Of a stretch of 64,000 nucleotides of DNA, positions 55,019 through 62,890 are shown one piece after another. The notes below the pieces were generated by a model, which worked only from the letters and a program-made list of their open reading frames with translations, was not told the origin of the DNA and searched no databases. Every line of letters starts with the position of its first letter. Positions within the stretch are counted from its first letter, which is position 1. Position numbers and translations under genes: made by a program. The stretch lies in NCBI GenBank assembly GCA_910585075.1, contig CAJUED010000001.1, forward strand, positions 176,952 through 240,951. The letters run 5' to 3'. The stretch is from an uncultured Lachnospiraceae bacterium. Lineage in GTDB: Bacteria; Bacillota; Clostridia; Lachnospirales; Lachnospiraceae.

Positions 55019-57080
55019 CTAAAGCCTCGTCCTTCACATCCAGCACCTGCCACCTTGCATAAAACACCTTATCCTCGTAAACCGGCTTATACTGGTCATA
55101 AGGGATCCCATCCTCCGTTGTCCAGCCTATAAACAGCGAACCGTTTCTGAAAGGGATCGGTTCACTTCCCGCCATATCCCCATCTTTTACACAGGCAATC
55201 TGCCAGGCCTCATCATCCACTGCAAAAGTCACATTGTGGTAGACCGCTCCCTCCAGCCATACCTCATTCAAAAATTCCATTCTTTTCTCAATAAACCACT
55301 TCAAATATCTGACGCTGTTATCATATTCTTCGTAATACTGATACCGGTTGGCAAGCTCCTCCCAGCGGATACTGTCCATCTTTGCCGAATCTCTGCTCTG
55401 CGCCACCATCTCGTCTATTCCGCCCTCCAGCAGATTTTCAAGAAAAGGCAGGGCTTTTTCCTCATACAAATCCTGTATTTCCCTGTAAAAATCCTCTTTC
55501 TCATAAAGCCTTGCAAACAGCTCCGTGCCGTATACATGGTTGTTCAGCTTTGTGATTCCCACCGGATTGCTGGCAATCTCATCCAGATTACAGTTGCCAA
55601 AGGCCACATCATAATCCCACACCGGCCCGGCAAAAATCTTACTGCTCACAGTATCTTCCGGTTTATAAAAAAAACTGCTTGTGACGCCTCCGTCGTAGTT
55701 TTTGGAAATCTCCTCCACCAGATATTTCTGCACGAAAGAGGCAACGTCAATGTACTCCGAGTAATGTTTTCCTGTTCCCGGATGGATTCCATCCCGCTCA
55801 TCCACCGCATCCTGAAATTCCTGCATAAGACCGGCAATATATTCCACTTGCTCCCTGGATGCATATTCGGGACTTTGCAGCGCATAGCAGTCCCCCTGCT
55901 TTGTGACAAATCCGCTGGCCGTCTCTTTAAAACGGCTGGGCAGCTCCCGCTCCAGCAGATATCCCCCGGAAATATCCTTTTCCTCATAGGCGATTTCCGT
56001 CCATTTCCTGTCACCGTCTTTTGACTCCATGCGTTCCAGCTTTTCCAGTTCTTCCGGGCTGTAAACGGCGTCCGGAACCTCCTCCATATCCCGGATGGCA
56101 ACGCTCTCGCTTCCAACCCCTATTTTTTCCGTCAAATAATAATTTCCATAATAAATATCATTCACGTACAAATCCACCATCCGTCCCTCTGGGACATAGT
56201 CCATACCAAGCTCCTTAGCAAGTTCCATGACAATCCGGTTGCGGAGTCTGGTCTCATCATACCCGTTGGCAATCAGGTTAAAGGATTTGGCTTCCCCAAA
56301 TCCAAAGAAATCAACCTTCTCGCAGAGTTTAAACTGATAGGGCTTTTTGGAAAGCCCCCAGGTGGAATTGCCTCGTCCTTTGATGCGCTCCGCATCACCT
56401 GCATAAAGCCTCTCCCCATTCTCCCCGAAAAGAACCACTTCTCCCGCTTCTCCTGCCTCCTTATCTTCGTGAATCTCCTCCATCCCACCGGAATCCGTGC
56501 GAAGGAAAAGCACCGGAAGGTCTGAAGAATACATAAAAATCACAGGTTCCTCAAGAATCACCTCTCCGTCCCCGTCATACAAGGTCAGTCCGTAGGCTTC
56601 TTCCGGGGAAATGTCCCGCAACACATCCCCCTCTTTCAGCCGGGAATTTCCAATCAAAACATTTCCGCCGCCTGCATCCTCCAGAATCAAACTCTTATCC
56701 TTCGCAAAGCCTGGCAGAAAAAAATAGCAGATTCCATTCTCACTCTGCCAAAGGGAAAACTTCATTTCAGTTCCGCCGTCTTCAAGTGCAAAAAAAAGCT
56801 CCCCGGCCATCTCCATGTCCGCTTCCTCATTGTCCGTCTTTTCCGCTGCCTGTCCCACACCTGCAATACCGCCGCCCTTTTCCTGCTCTCCGCTCCATTC
56901 GCTCTCTCTTTGCTTCTCCACATCCTCAGCGGCTCCGAGAGTCTGTGCCTTCTCTAATGATACGTCCTTTTGCCTGTATTCATTTATTTTATCTTTCACG
57001 GTGGGAAAAACCAGCAGCCCTGCAAGCAACGCTATGCCCGCTCCAAGCAACAGATTTTTCACCAGTTTGTTTTCTGTCAC
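54996..57080 (-). CDS. CotH kinase family protein, second copy, with C-terminal beta repeat
   Basis: About 694 residues. An N-terminal membrane helix lies at about 8-28, followed by a charged linker, a beta domain (about 90-200), and the CotH fold with RIKGRGNSTWGLSKKPYQFKL-type segment, NRIVMELAKELGM, VNDIYYGNYYLTEKIG and FAGPVWDYDVAFG carrying the metal/catalytic aspartate. The last 60 residues (GWTTEDGIPYDQYKPVYEDKVFYARW) resemble an InlB-type B repeat. GTG at 57080 has GGAGG five bases upstream; ATG at 57092 is possible. The stop lies inside a family A palindrome. It probably sits outside the cell, anchored in the membrane. Confidence 0.88.
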   Translation of the reverse strand: MTENKLVKNLLLGAGIALLAGLLVFPTVKDKINEYRQKDVSLEKAQTLGAAEDVEKQRESEWSGEQEKGGGIAGVGQAAEKTDNEEADMEMAGELFFALEDGGTEMKFSLWQSENGICYFFLPGFAKDKSLILEDAGGGNVLIGNSRLKEGDVLRDISPEEAYGLTLYDGDGEVILEEPVIFMYSSDLPVLFLRTDSGGMEEIHEDKEAGEAGEVVLFGENGERLYAGDAERIKGRGNSTWGLSKKPYQFKLCEKVDFFGFGEAKSFNLIANGYDETRLRNRIVMELAKELGMDYVPEGRMVDLYVNDIYYGNYYLTEKIGVGSESVAIRDMEEVPDAVYSPEELEKLERMESKDGDRKWTEIAYEEKDISGGYLLERELPSRFKETASGFVTKQGDCYALQSPEYASREQVEYIAGLMQEFQDAVDERDGIHPGTGKHYSEYIDVASFVQKYLVEEISKNYDGGVTSSFFYKPEDTVSSKIFAGPVWDYDVAFGNCNLDEIASNPVGITKLNNHVYGTELFARLYEKEDFYREIQDLYEEKALPFLENLLEGGIDEMVAQSRDSAKMDSIRWEELANRYQYYEEYDNSVRYLKWFIEKRMEFLNEVWLEGAVYHNVTFAVDDEAWQIACVKDGDMAGSEPIPFRNGSLFIGWTTEDGIPYDQYKPVYEDKVFYARWQVLDVKDEALGNSEAGG

Positions 57081-57100
57081 TCTGACCTCCATATTACCGC

Positions 57101-58192
57101 TTATATTTCCTCGTTCTGCCTGTGCAGCTCGGGCGCCTCGTACCTGTCCATAAAGTCTACGTCAAGGTATATCTTTTCTTTTGCAAATAAAATTGCATCC
57201 GGCACGGTAAACACTGTCACAACTCTGTCAAAAACCAAATCCCTTACATAATTCAATATTTCCATGGGAAATTTCCCGTCCAACACAATATATTCCGAGA
57301 AAAGCGTTTCATAATCAAGCACATCTCTGGGATGGGGCTTGATTAAAATCTGGGCTTTTTGTCCATCCACCTGGCCATATTCCGCAATGATGTCCCTGAA
57401 AATCCGCTCCCTGGTCTTCAAATCGCAGAGCGGTTCCGTAAGCACCAGCACCTTGTGCTCATGCCCCAGCCCTGAGGAAAGATTTTCTTCCAATCTCTCT
57501 CTGTTCTCAACAAAAATTGACACCAGCGTCTCTTTTTCCTCCGCCCCAAGCCCTTCCACCAGCCCTCTGCGGGAAACCTCAATATATTTAGGGCAGGGAT
57601 ATTTGAGCACGGAAATATCATTGACTTCCATATCCAGACAATATTTAGCATATCCATTCTGAATAAAAATAATATTCCTGGCCGCCATCCAGGCTTTCAG
57701 CCCAAAAAAGCCACGGTTGTCATACCGGGCCGTATCGTAATACCGGATACAGTCCAACCCATCCTCAAGGGCATGGTAATAAATCCTGTGCACATTCAGA
57801 TAATAACCGATAGGATCCGAATCACAGAACACATAAATATCCTCATAGCCACGCAAATCCACGGGCACAAAGGGCGCCTGCAGCTTCCCCATCCGCCGCG
57901 TATACTTGATTCTTGCAAACATATTGATCAGAATGTTTCCCCTGTCCTTATGATATTTTGCAAGCTCCGGGAAAAAATCTTCCGTCTTTTCATCATAAGG
58001 GATCACTTCCTCAAAGAGACCGGATTTTTCCACCCGTTCCTTCAGGTTCCCAAAGTCGTTTGACAGGGAACTGAGCATAAGGCTGGCCTGTCCCCTCAGG
58101 GCCCCCTCGCCGCTTTTCGGAAGGTTCAGCTCTTTTAAGCAGGCAACATATACATGATAGTAAGTATGGCAAATATAAATACGTTTTTTCAT
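57101..58192 (-). CDS. GT52-like (sialyltransferase-type) glycosyltransferase
   Basis: A 363-residue protein opening IYICHTYYHVYVACLKE, the start typical of GT52 alpha-2,3-sialyltransferases and related polysialyltransferase-type enzymes, with ILIKPHPRD in the second half and FTVPDAILFA near the end. GT52 enzymes use CMP-activated nonulosonic acids; the pse genes lie just across the divergent promoter region, so pseudaminic acid is the likely donor. ATG at 58192 lies only about three bases after the predicted transcription start, with no proper ribosome binding site, so the message may be leaderless. Confidence 0.85.
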   Translation of the reverse strand: MKKRIYICHTYYHVYVACLKELNLPKSGEGALRGQASLMLSSLSNDFGNLKERVEKSGLFEEVIPYDEKTEDFFPELAKYHKDRGNILINMFARIKYTRRMGKLQAPFVPVDLRGYEDIYVFCDSDPIGYYLNVHRIYYHALEDGLDCIRYYDTARYDNRGFFGLKAWMAARNIIFIQNGYAKYCLDMEVNDISVLKYPCPKYIEVSRRGLVEGLGAEEKETLVSIFVENRERLEENLSSGLGHEHKVLVLTEPLCDLKTRERIFRDIIAEYGQVDGQKAQILIKPHPRDVLDYETLFSEYIVLDGKFPMEILNYVRDLVFDRVVTVFTVPDAILFAKEKIYLDVDFMDRYEAPELHRQNEEI

Positions 58193-58201
58193 ACCTTAGA
58201 T

Positions 58202-58229
58202 AGTATCACAGATTTTTATTTGATTGCAA
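58202..58229 (-). promoter_or_regulatory. Promoter for the GT52-like gene, overlapping the pse promoter
   Basis: The minus strand reads TTGCAA, 16 bases, GATACT, with an extended TGT before the -10 box. Its -35 box (58224-58229) overlaps the -35 box of the plus-strand promoter. Start would be near 58195. Confidence 0.55.
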
Positions 58230-58247
58230 CGGATATTCGTGTATAAT
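58220..58247 (+). promoter_or_regulatory. Promoter for the pse operon
   Basis: The plus strand reads TTGATT, 16 bases, TATAAT. Transcription would start near 58254, leaving an untranslated leader of about 158 bases before pseF. That leader contains two similar blocks, CAGGTATGGCA and CAGGAATGGCA, and no clear riboswitch. Confidence 0.72.
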
Positions 58248-58411
58248 CTAAGTATTAAGAAAGTCTTAAATAAGTGTTCGGGCCTACAGGTATGGCACTT
58301 GACTCATTGCTTGCAGGAATGGCAAAGAAACAAGTTTGTGTCTGCGCTGCATCCATAAACTTGAAAATCTGCAAAAACAGTACAAAAAGCAGCGCAGAAA
58401 TGCGGAGAAAT

Positions 58412-59116
58412 ATGAATCATAGAAAACTGGCTATCATCACCGCCCGGGGCGGCAGCAAAAGAATCCCAGGAAAAAACATAAAAGAATTTTGCGGAAAACC
58501 AATCCTTTGTTACTCTGTCGAGGCCGCCCGGGATGCGGCGGTATTCGATGAAATCATGGTGTCCACCGACGATAAAGAAATCGCCCGGATTGCCGAAAAA
58601 GCAGGCGCTAAGGTCCCCTTTTTCCGTTCGGCCGAAACCTCAGGAGATTATGCTTCCACGGACGACGTCATCATGGAGGTGTTAAAAGCATATCTGGATC
58701 TGGGAGAGACCTTCGAGTCCTTCTGCTGCATTTACCCCACCGCCCCTTTCCTTGGCGGCGCGCGGCTTAGAAATGCTATGGAGCTCTTAGAGGAGGCAGA
58801 CTCCGTTATGCCGGTGGTTCCCTTCTCTTACCCGCCTCAGCGGGGTCTCATTATGAATAAAGATGGCTTTCTGGCAAGACAGTATCCGGAGTACGCCACC
58901 ACACGCAGCCAGGATTTGCCGAAAATCTATCATGACTGCGGACAGTTTTATGCCTGCCGCACAGACGCCTTTTTTAAGGCCGGGACCACAGATGTGGAAA
59001 AGCTTGTGCCGCTGGTTCTCACGGAACTAGAGGTACAGGATATAGACACCCCGGAAGACTGGGCGCTTGCGGAAATAAAGTATAAATTATTACAGGAAAG
59101 TAAAATCTCTCTCTAA
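58412..59116 (+). CDS. pseF: Pseudaminic acid cytidylyltransferase
   Basis: About 234 residues: LAIITARGGSKRIPGKNI is the CTP-binding N terminus, then MVSTDDKEIARIAEKAGA, CCIYPTAPFL, and RSQDLPKIYHDCGQFY, the PseF-type ending. It activates pseudaminic acid to CMP-Pse. The frame runs upstream to 58274, but ATG at 58412 has GGAG four bases upstream and begins at the conserved motif. It is the first gene of the plus-strand pse operon; pseI and pseG lie downstream. Confidence 0.92.
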   Translation: MNHRKLAIITARGGSKRIPGKNIKEFCGKPILCYSVEAARDAAVFDEIMVSTDDKEIARIAEKAGAKVPFFRSAETSGDYASTDDVIMEVLKAYLDLGETFESFCCIYPTAPFLGGARLRNAMELLEEADSVMPVVPFSYPPQRGLIMNKDGFLARQYPEYATTRSQDLPKIYHDCGQFYACRTDAFFKAGTTDVEKLVPLVLTELEVQDIDTPEDWALAEIKYKLLQESKISL

Positions 59117-59194
59117 AAGGGCAGGACGCAAATTCGATATACAAAATCAACAAATCTATTATGCGCATAAAAACGGCGCGGAAATGAGGAAAAC

Positions 59195-60535
59195 ATGCGA
59201 CAGCTTCAAACACCTTTTTTCAGAATCCGAACAAAGGATTTACAATACGATATTTCACTTTTAAAACAAGCCCTGGCGGATAACTGGGGGAATTATATTC
59301 CTGCCTATTCCGTCAAAACCAACTCTCTCCCCTGGCTGTTAAACTACCTGAAAAACCAGGGATTTTATGCGGAGGTAGTGTCCAAAACAGAATATGATCT
59401 GGCCGTCAGGCTTGGCTTTCCCGGCCGGCACATCATATATAACGGACCCATCAAGGACAAAAAAACCTTTGAGGCCGTCCTGCTTGCAGGTGGTTATGTG
59501 AATCTGGATTCCAATTACGAACTTGAATGGATGGAGGAGTTAAGCAGATTTTATCCCAACAGACATTTTAAGGTGGGCCTGCGCGTCAACTGCGACCTGG
59601 CTGCCCTGTGCCTGAAGGAACAAGAAGACAACTCACAAAATAGCCTGCAGAATACTTCGTCTCTCAAAGAAGCAGGGCAGCACACCAAAGCAGAATGCTC
59701 CCAGACGGCACAGCATACCGCACAATCAGAACCGTCCGGAGCATCTATGCATCATGACGAAATTTTCCCTCCACAGGAGTGCGGCCGGTTTGGCTATTGC
59801 TACGAAAATGGCGTGCTGAAGGCAGCCCTTGACAGATTATCCACCTTACCCAACGTATGGGCAGCCGGCCTTCATATGCATTCCTCCACCCAGTCCCGCT
59901 CTGTCCGGGTTTTTGGCATTTTGGCGAAAATGGCTGTCACAATTGCCCGGGAATACAATCTTTCTTTAGATTACGTGGACATGGGCGGCGGCTATTTCGG
60001 CGGTCGCGATGATATGCCGGATTACCGGGACTATTTTAAGGAAATCTGCAAGGAGCTCTCCGCTTATTTCAATCCTGAAAAGACCATTCTCATTGCGGAG
60101 CCCGGTGTTTCTCTGATCTCAAGAGCCACCACCTTTGAAACCACCGTTATCGACATTAAAGATATCCGCGGCCAAAAATTCGTAGTCACAGACGGCAGCC
60201 GCACCAATTTAAACCCACTGGTCACAAGACACGTATATCCCCACCATATGGAGTATATTTCCGACACTTCCCTCAGAAATATAGAATCTACTCAATGGAT
60301 ATGCGGCGCCACATGTATGGAATACGACAAATTATTTGAAGTCAAAGATGGCTGTGCCCTCGTTCCCGGCGACAAAATCATTTATGACACTGCCGGCGGT
60401 TATACCATGTGCTTAAACCCTTTATTTATCAATTATTTTCCCACCGTATACGTGGAACATGAGAACGGCACCCTGTTCACCGCCAGAAAGGCCTGGACGA
60501 ATGATGAATATCTACAAAATAACTTCATAGAATAG
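59195..60535 (+). CDS. PLP-dependent decarboxylase-like protein (LysA/ODC fold type III)
   Basis: A 446-residue protein of the alanine-racemase/decarboxylase barrel family. AYSVKTNS near residue 40 carries the PLP lysine. GLHMHSSTQS and DMGGGYFGG bind the phosphate, IAEPGVSL follows, and GATCMEYDKL near residue 370 corresponds to the active-site Cys of diaminopimelate and ornithine decarboxylases. Where those have Cys followed by Glu or Asp, this has Cys-Met, so the substrate may differ. An insertion at about 145-190 is Gln/Ser/Thr-rich and low-complexity. GAGG lies before ATG at 59195. It sits between pseF and pseI. Confidence 0.85.
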   Translation: MRQLQTPFFRIRTKDLQYDISLLKQALADNWGNYIPAYSVKTNSLPWLLNYLKNQGFYAEVVSKTEYDLAVRLGFPGRHIIYNGPIKDKKTFEAVLLAGGYVNLDSNYELEWMEELSRFYPNRHFKVGLRVNCDLAALCLKEQEDNSQNSLQNTSSLKEAGQHTKAECSQTAQHTAQSEPSGASMHHDEIFPPQECGRFGYCYENGVLKAALDRLSTLPNVWAAGLHMHSSTQSRSVRVFGILAKMAVTIAREYNLSLDYVDMGGGYFGGRDDMPDYRDYFKEICKELSAYFNPEKTILIAEPGVSLISRATTFETTVIDIKDIRGQKFVVTDGSRTNLNPLVTRHVYPHHMEYISDTSLRNIESTQWICGATCMEYDKLFEVKDGCALVPGDKIIYDTAGGYTMCLNPLFINYFPTVYVEHENGTLFTARKAWTNDEYLQNNFIE

Positions 60536-60632
60536 CACCCATGCCCTGGTGCACATCCGGTAAAAACATTTTTCAAATATGCTACGATAAATTATTTCAA
60601 TTTTCAATATAAATATCATTAAGGAGACCTTC

Positions 60633-61709
60633 ATGAACCATTCGGAAAATTTTACATGGAATAAGGAATTCAAGATTGGTACGCATACCGTAGGTGAAAA
60701 CTCACCTGTCTTTGTGGTAGCTGAAATTTCCGCCAACCACAATCATGACTACCAGAGAGCCATAGAAATCATCCGCGCCGCCAAGGAAGCAGGCGCAGAC
60801 GCCGTAAAACTGCAGACCTACACGGCAGACACCATCACCATCGACTGCGACGACCCTTGTTTCCAGATTGACGAGGGAACCATCTGGGACGGAACCACCT
60901 TATACAAACTTTATCAGCAGGCATACACCCCCTGGGAATGGCAGCCCAAACTGAAAGAAGAAGCAAACCGGCTGGGAATGGAGTGTTTTTCCTCCCCCTT
61001 CGATTTTTCTTCCGTGGATTTTCTTGAGGAAATGAATGTGCCTGCTTACAAAATTGCCTCCTATGAGATTAATGACATTCCCTTAATCCGCAAAATTGCC
61101 CGGCTCCATAAACCCATCATTTTTGCCACCGGTGTAGCTTACCCGGAGGATATCGAGCGGGCCCTTTCCGTCTGCAGGGAAGAAGGAAATCACGACATTA
61201 TTTTGTTAAAATGCGTCTCCTCCTATCCGACGCCTTACGAGGAGGTTCACTTAAACGTCATTCCCACTCTGGCCAAAACCTATGGCTGCCTGGTAGGCAT
61301 CTCCGACCATACAATGGGAACTATTGTCTCCGCAGGCTCCATTGCCCTGGGCGTCAAAATGGTAGAAAAGCACTTTACCCTCCGCCGCGCGGACGGCGGC
61401 CCGGACAGCGCTTTTTCCATGGAGCCCAAAGAATTTGCACAGATGGTAAAGGATATTCGCATTATGGAAAAGGCCCTGGGCTCCGGCCAATATCAGCTCA
61501 CCGCCACCCAGAAGCTGGAGCATGAAGGCTCCCGCTCTCTGTTTGTGGTTAAGGATATTTCCGCCGGTGAAGCCTTAACCCCTGAAAATATCCGCTCCAT
61601 ACGTCCCGGCAACGGCCTGCACACCATGTATTATGAGGAAGTTCTTGGGAAAAAGGCGAAAACATTTCTAAAGAAAGGAACACCGCTTCAATGGGAACTG
61701 ATAGATTAA
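60633..61709 (+). CDS. pseI: Pseudaminic acid synthase
   Basis: A 358-residue NeuB-family enzyme condensing 2,4-diacetamido-trideoxy-altrose with phosphoenolpyruvate. VAEISANHNHDYQRA, DAVKLQTYTADT, FSSPFDFSSVDFLEEM, KIASYEIND, SDHTMGT and EKHFTLRRADGGPDSAFS are all as in PseI; RADGGPDSAFS is the best discriminator from NeuB. A SAF domain follows from about residue 295 (EGSRSLFVVKDISAGE). AAGGAG lies eight bases before ATG at 60633. The next gene overlaps it by 19 bases. Confidence 0.95.
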   Translation: MNHSENFTWNKEFKIGTHTVGENSPVFVVAEISANHNHDYQRAIEIIRAAKEAGADAVKLQTYTADTITIDCDDPCFQIDEGTIWDGTTLYKLYQQAYTPWEWQPKLKEEANRLGMECFSSPFDFSSVDFLEEMNVPAYKIASYEINDIPLIRKIARLHKPIIFATGVAYPEDIERALSVCREEGNHDIILLKCVSSYPTPYEEVHLNVIPTLAKTYGCLVGISDHTMGTIVSAGSIALGVKMVEKHFTLRRADGGPDSAFSMEPKEFAQMVKDIRIMEKALGSGQYQLTATQKLEHEGSRSLFVVKDISAGEALTPENIRSIRPGNGLHTMYYEEVLGKKAKTFLKKGTPLQWELID

Positions 61710-62890
61710 TCTATTTTCGGACAGACGGCAACCGGCAGATAGCCTCCGGCCACCTTATGCGCTGCTTTTCCATAGCCCTAAGTTGCCTTGCCCTGGGCAT
61801 GAAAGTCTGCTTTTGGGTTTCTGATGAGGACAGCCAAAACCTGCTGCAGGGAATCGTAAACGCCCACCGGTTAAGTTCCCCCCACAAAGACCTTTTTTCC
61901 GTTGTATGCCTTAAAACTGCCGCCTTTGACCATTTGGAGCAGGAACTTCCTGAGGTACTTTCCCTGCTCGCCTCCGCTGAAAAAAAAGCTCCCACGGCAG
62001 ATTCCATCTATTTTCTTGACTCTTATTATGTCACGGAAAACTATTTATCGGCTTTGAGACCTATGATAAAAATTGCTTATCTGGACGATCTTAAGCTTTT
62101 TGATTACCCGGTGGATTTGCTGATTAATTATGACCTTATACCTGACGCCGCCATGCCCGCTTACAAAGCCGCCTATCAAAATGCCCATAGGCTTCTTTTA
62201 GGGGCGGCTTACACGCCTCTGCGCATCCAGTTTCAAAATGCAAAAACCCACGTGCGGGAACAGGTATCTCATATTTTGATTACCACCGGCGGGGGAGATT
62301 CCTGCCATTTTTGCCTCCGCTTTATGCACAAATGGCGCAAAGATGTCTTTTCCATCCTGCCCTTAGCCGGTCAAAAGCTCACTTTCCATGTAGTTATAGG
62401 AAAATTTAACACTGACAGAGAAGCCCTCGGACAGTTGGCTGAGCAATTCCCTTCTCTCCTTCTCCACGAAAATGTCAGCGACATGGCTTCTCTCATGCAG
62501 TCCTGTGACCTGGCAATATCCGCCGCCGGCACCACCTTGTATGAGCTGTGCGTCCTTGGCGTGCCTGCCGTCAGCTTCACCATGGCGGATAATCAGCTTC
62601 CCTCCGCACAGGCCTTTGCGGAAACAGGGCTTATACCCTGCGCCGGTGATATGCGCATCAACCCGGAGGCAGTTCTTGTATCCGCAGTGAATTTTGTGAC
62701 ATCAATGTCATGTGATTTAAACTTTACTCCCCAAAATCCCTCGAAACCTGCCCCCTGCAACAGCAATAGAATTGACAGCCAAAGAAATAATTTTTCTCTG
62801 CAAAAAAGAATCTCCGCCCACAAGCTCATGTGCCGCTCTGTGGACGGAAAAGGCGCCCACCGCATTGCCTGCGCTCTCAAGAATCTTTAA
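61691..62890 (+). CDS. pseG: UDP-2,4-diacetamido-trideoxy-altropyranose hydrolase
   Basis: A 399-residue PseG. FRTDGNRQIASGHLMRC near the start is the family motif; ITTGGGD and ISAAGTTLYELCVLGVP mark the GT-B-like second half, with DNQ following. It removes UDP from the altrose intermediate just before PseI. The tail (about 337-375) carries an Asn/Ser/Gln/Lys-rich insertion absent from the usual shorter enzyme, then SVDGKGAHRIA. It overlaps pseI by 19 bases and its end overlaps the convergent MFS gene by 14 bases. Confidence 0.9.
   Translation: MGTDRLIYFRTDGNRQIASGHLMRCFSIALSCLALGMKVCFWVSDEDSQNLLQGIVNAHRLSSPHKDLFSVVCLKTAAFDHLEQELPEVLSLLASAEKKAPTADSIYFLDSYYVTENYLSALRPMIKIAYLDDLKLFDYPVDLLINYDLIPDAAMPAYKAAYQNAHRLLLGAAYTPLRIQFQNAKTHVREQVSHILITTGGGDSCHFCLRFMHKWRKDVFSILPLAGQKLTFHVVIGKFNTDREALGQLAEQFPSLLLHENVSDMASLMQSCDLAISAAGTTLYELCVLGVPAVSFTMADNQLPSAQAFAETGLIPCAGDMRINPEAVLVSAVNFVTSMSCDLNFTPQNPSKPAPCNSNRIDSQRNNFSLQKRISAHKLMCRSVDGKGAHRIACALKNL

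Noticed and set aside
58274..58411. Upstream extension of pseF
   Set aside because: The PseF motif begins at 58412 after a ribosome binding site; the extension has no family similarity.
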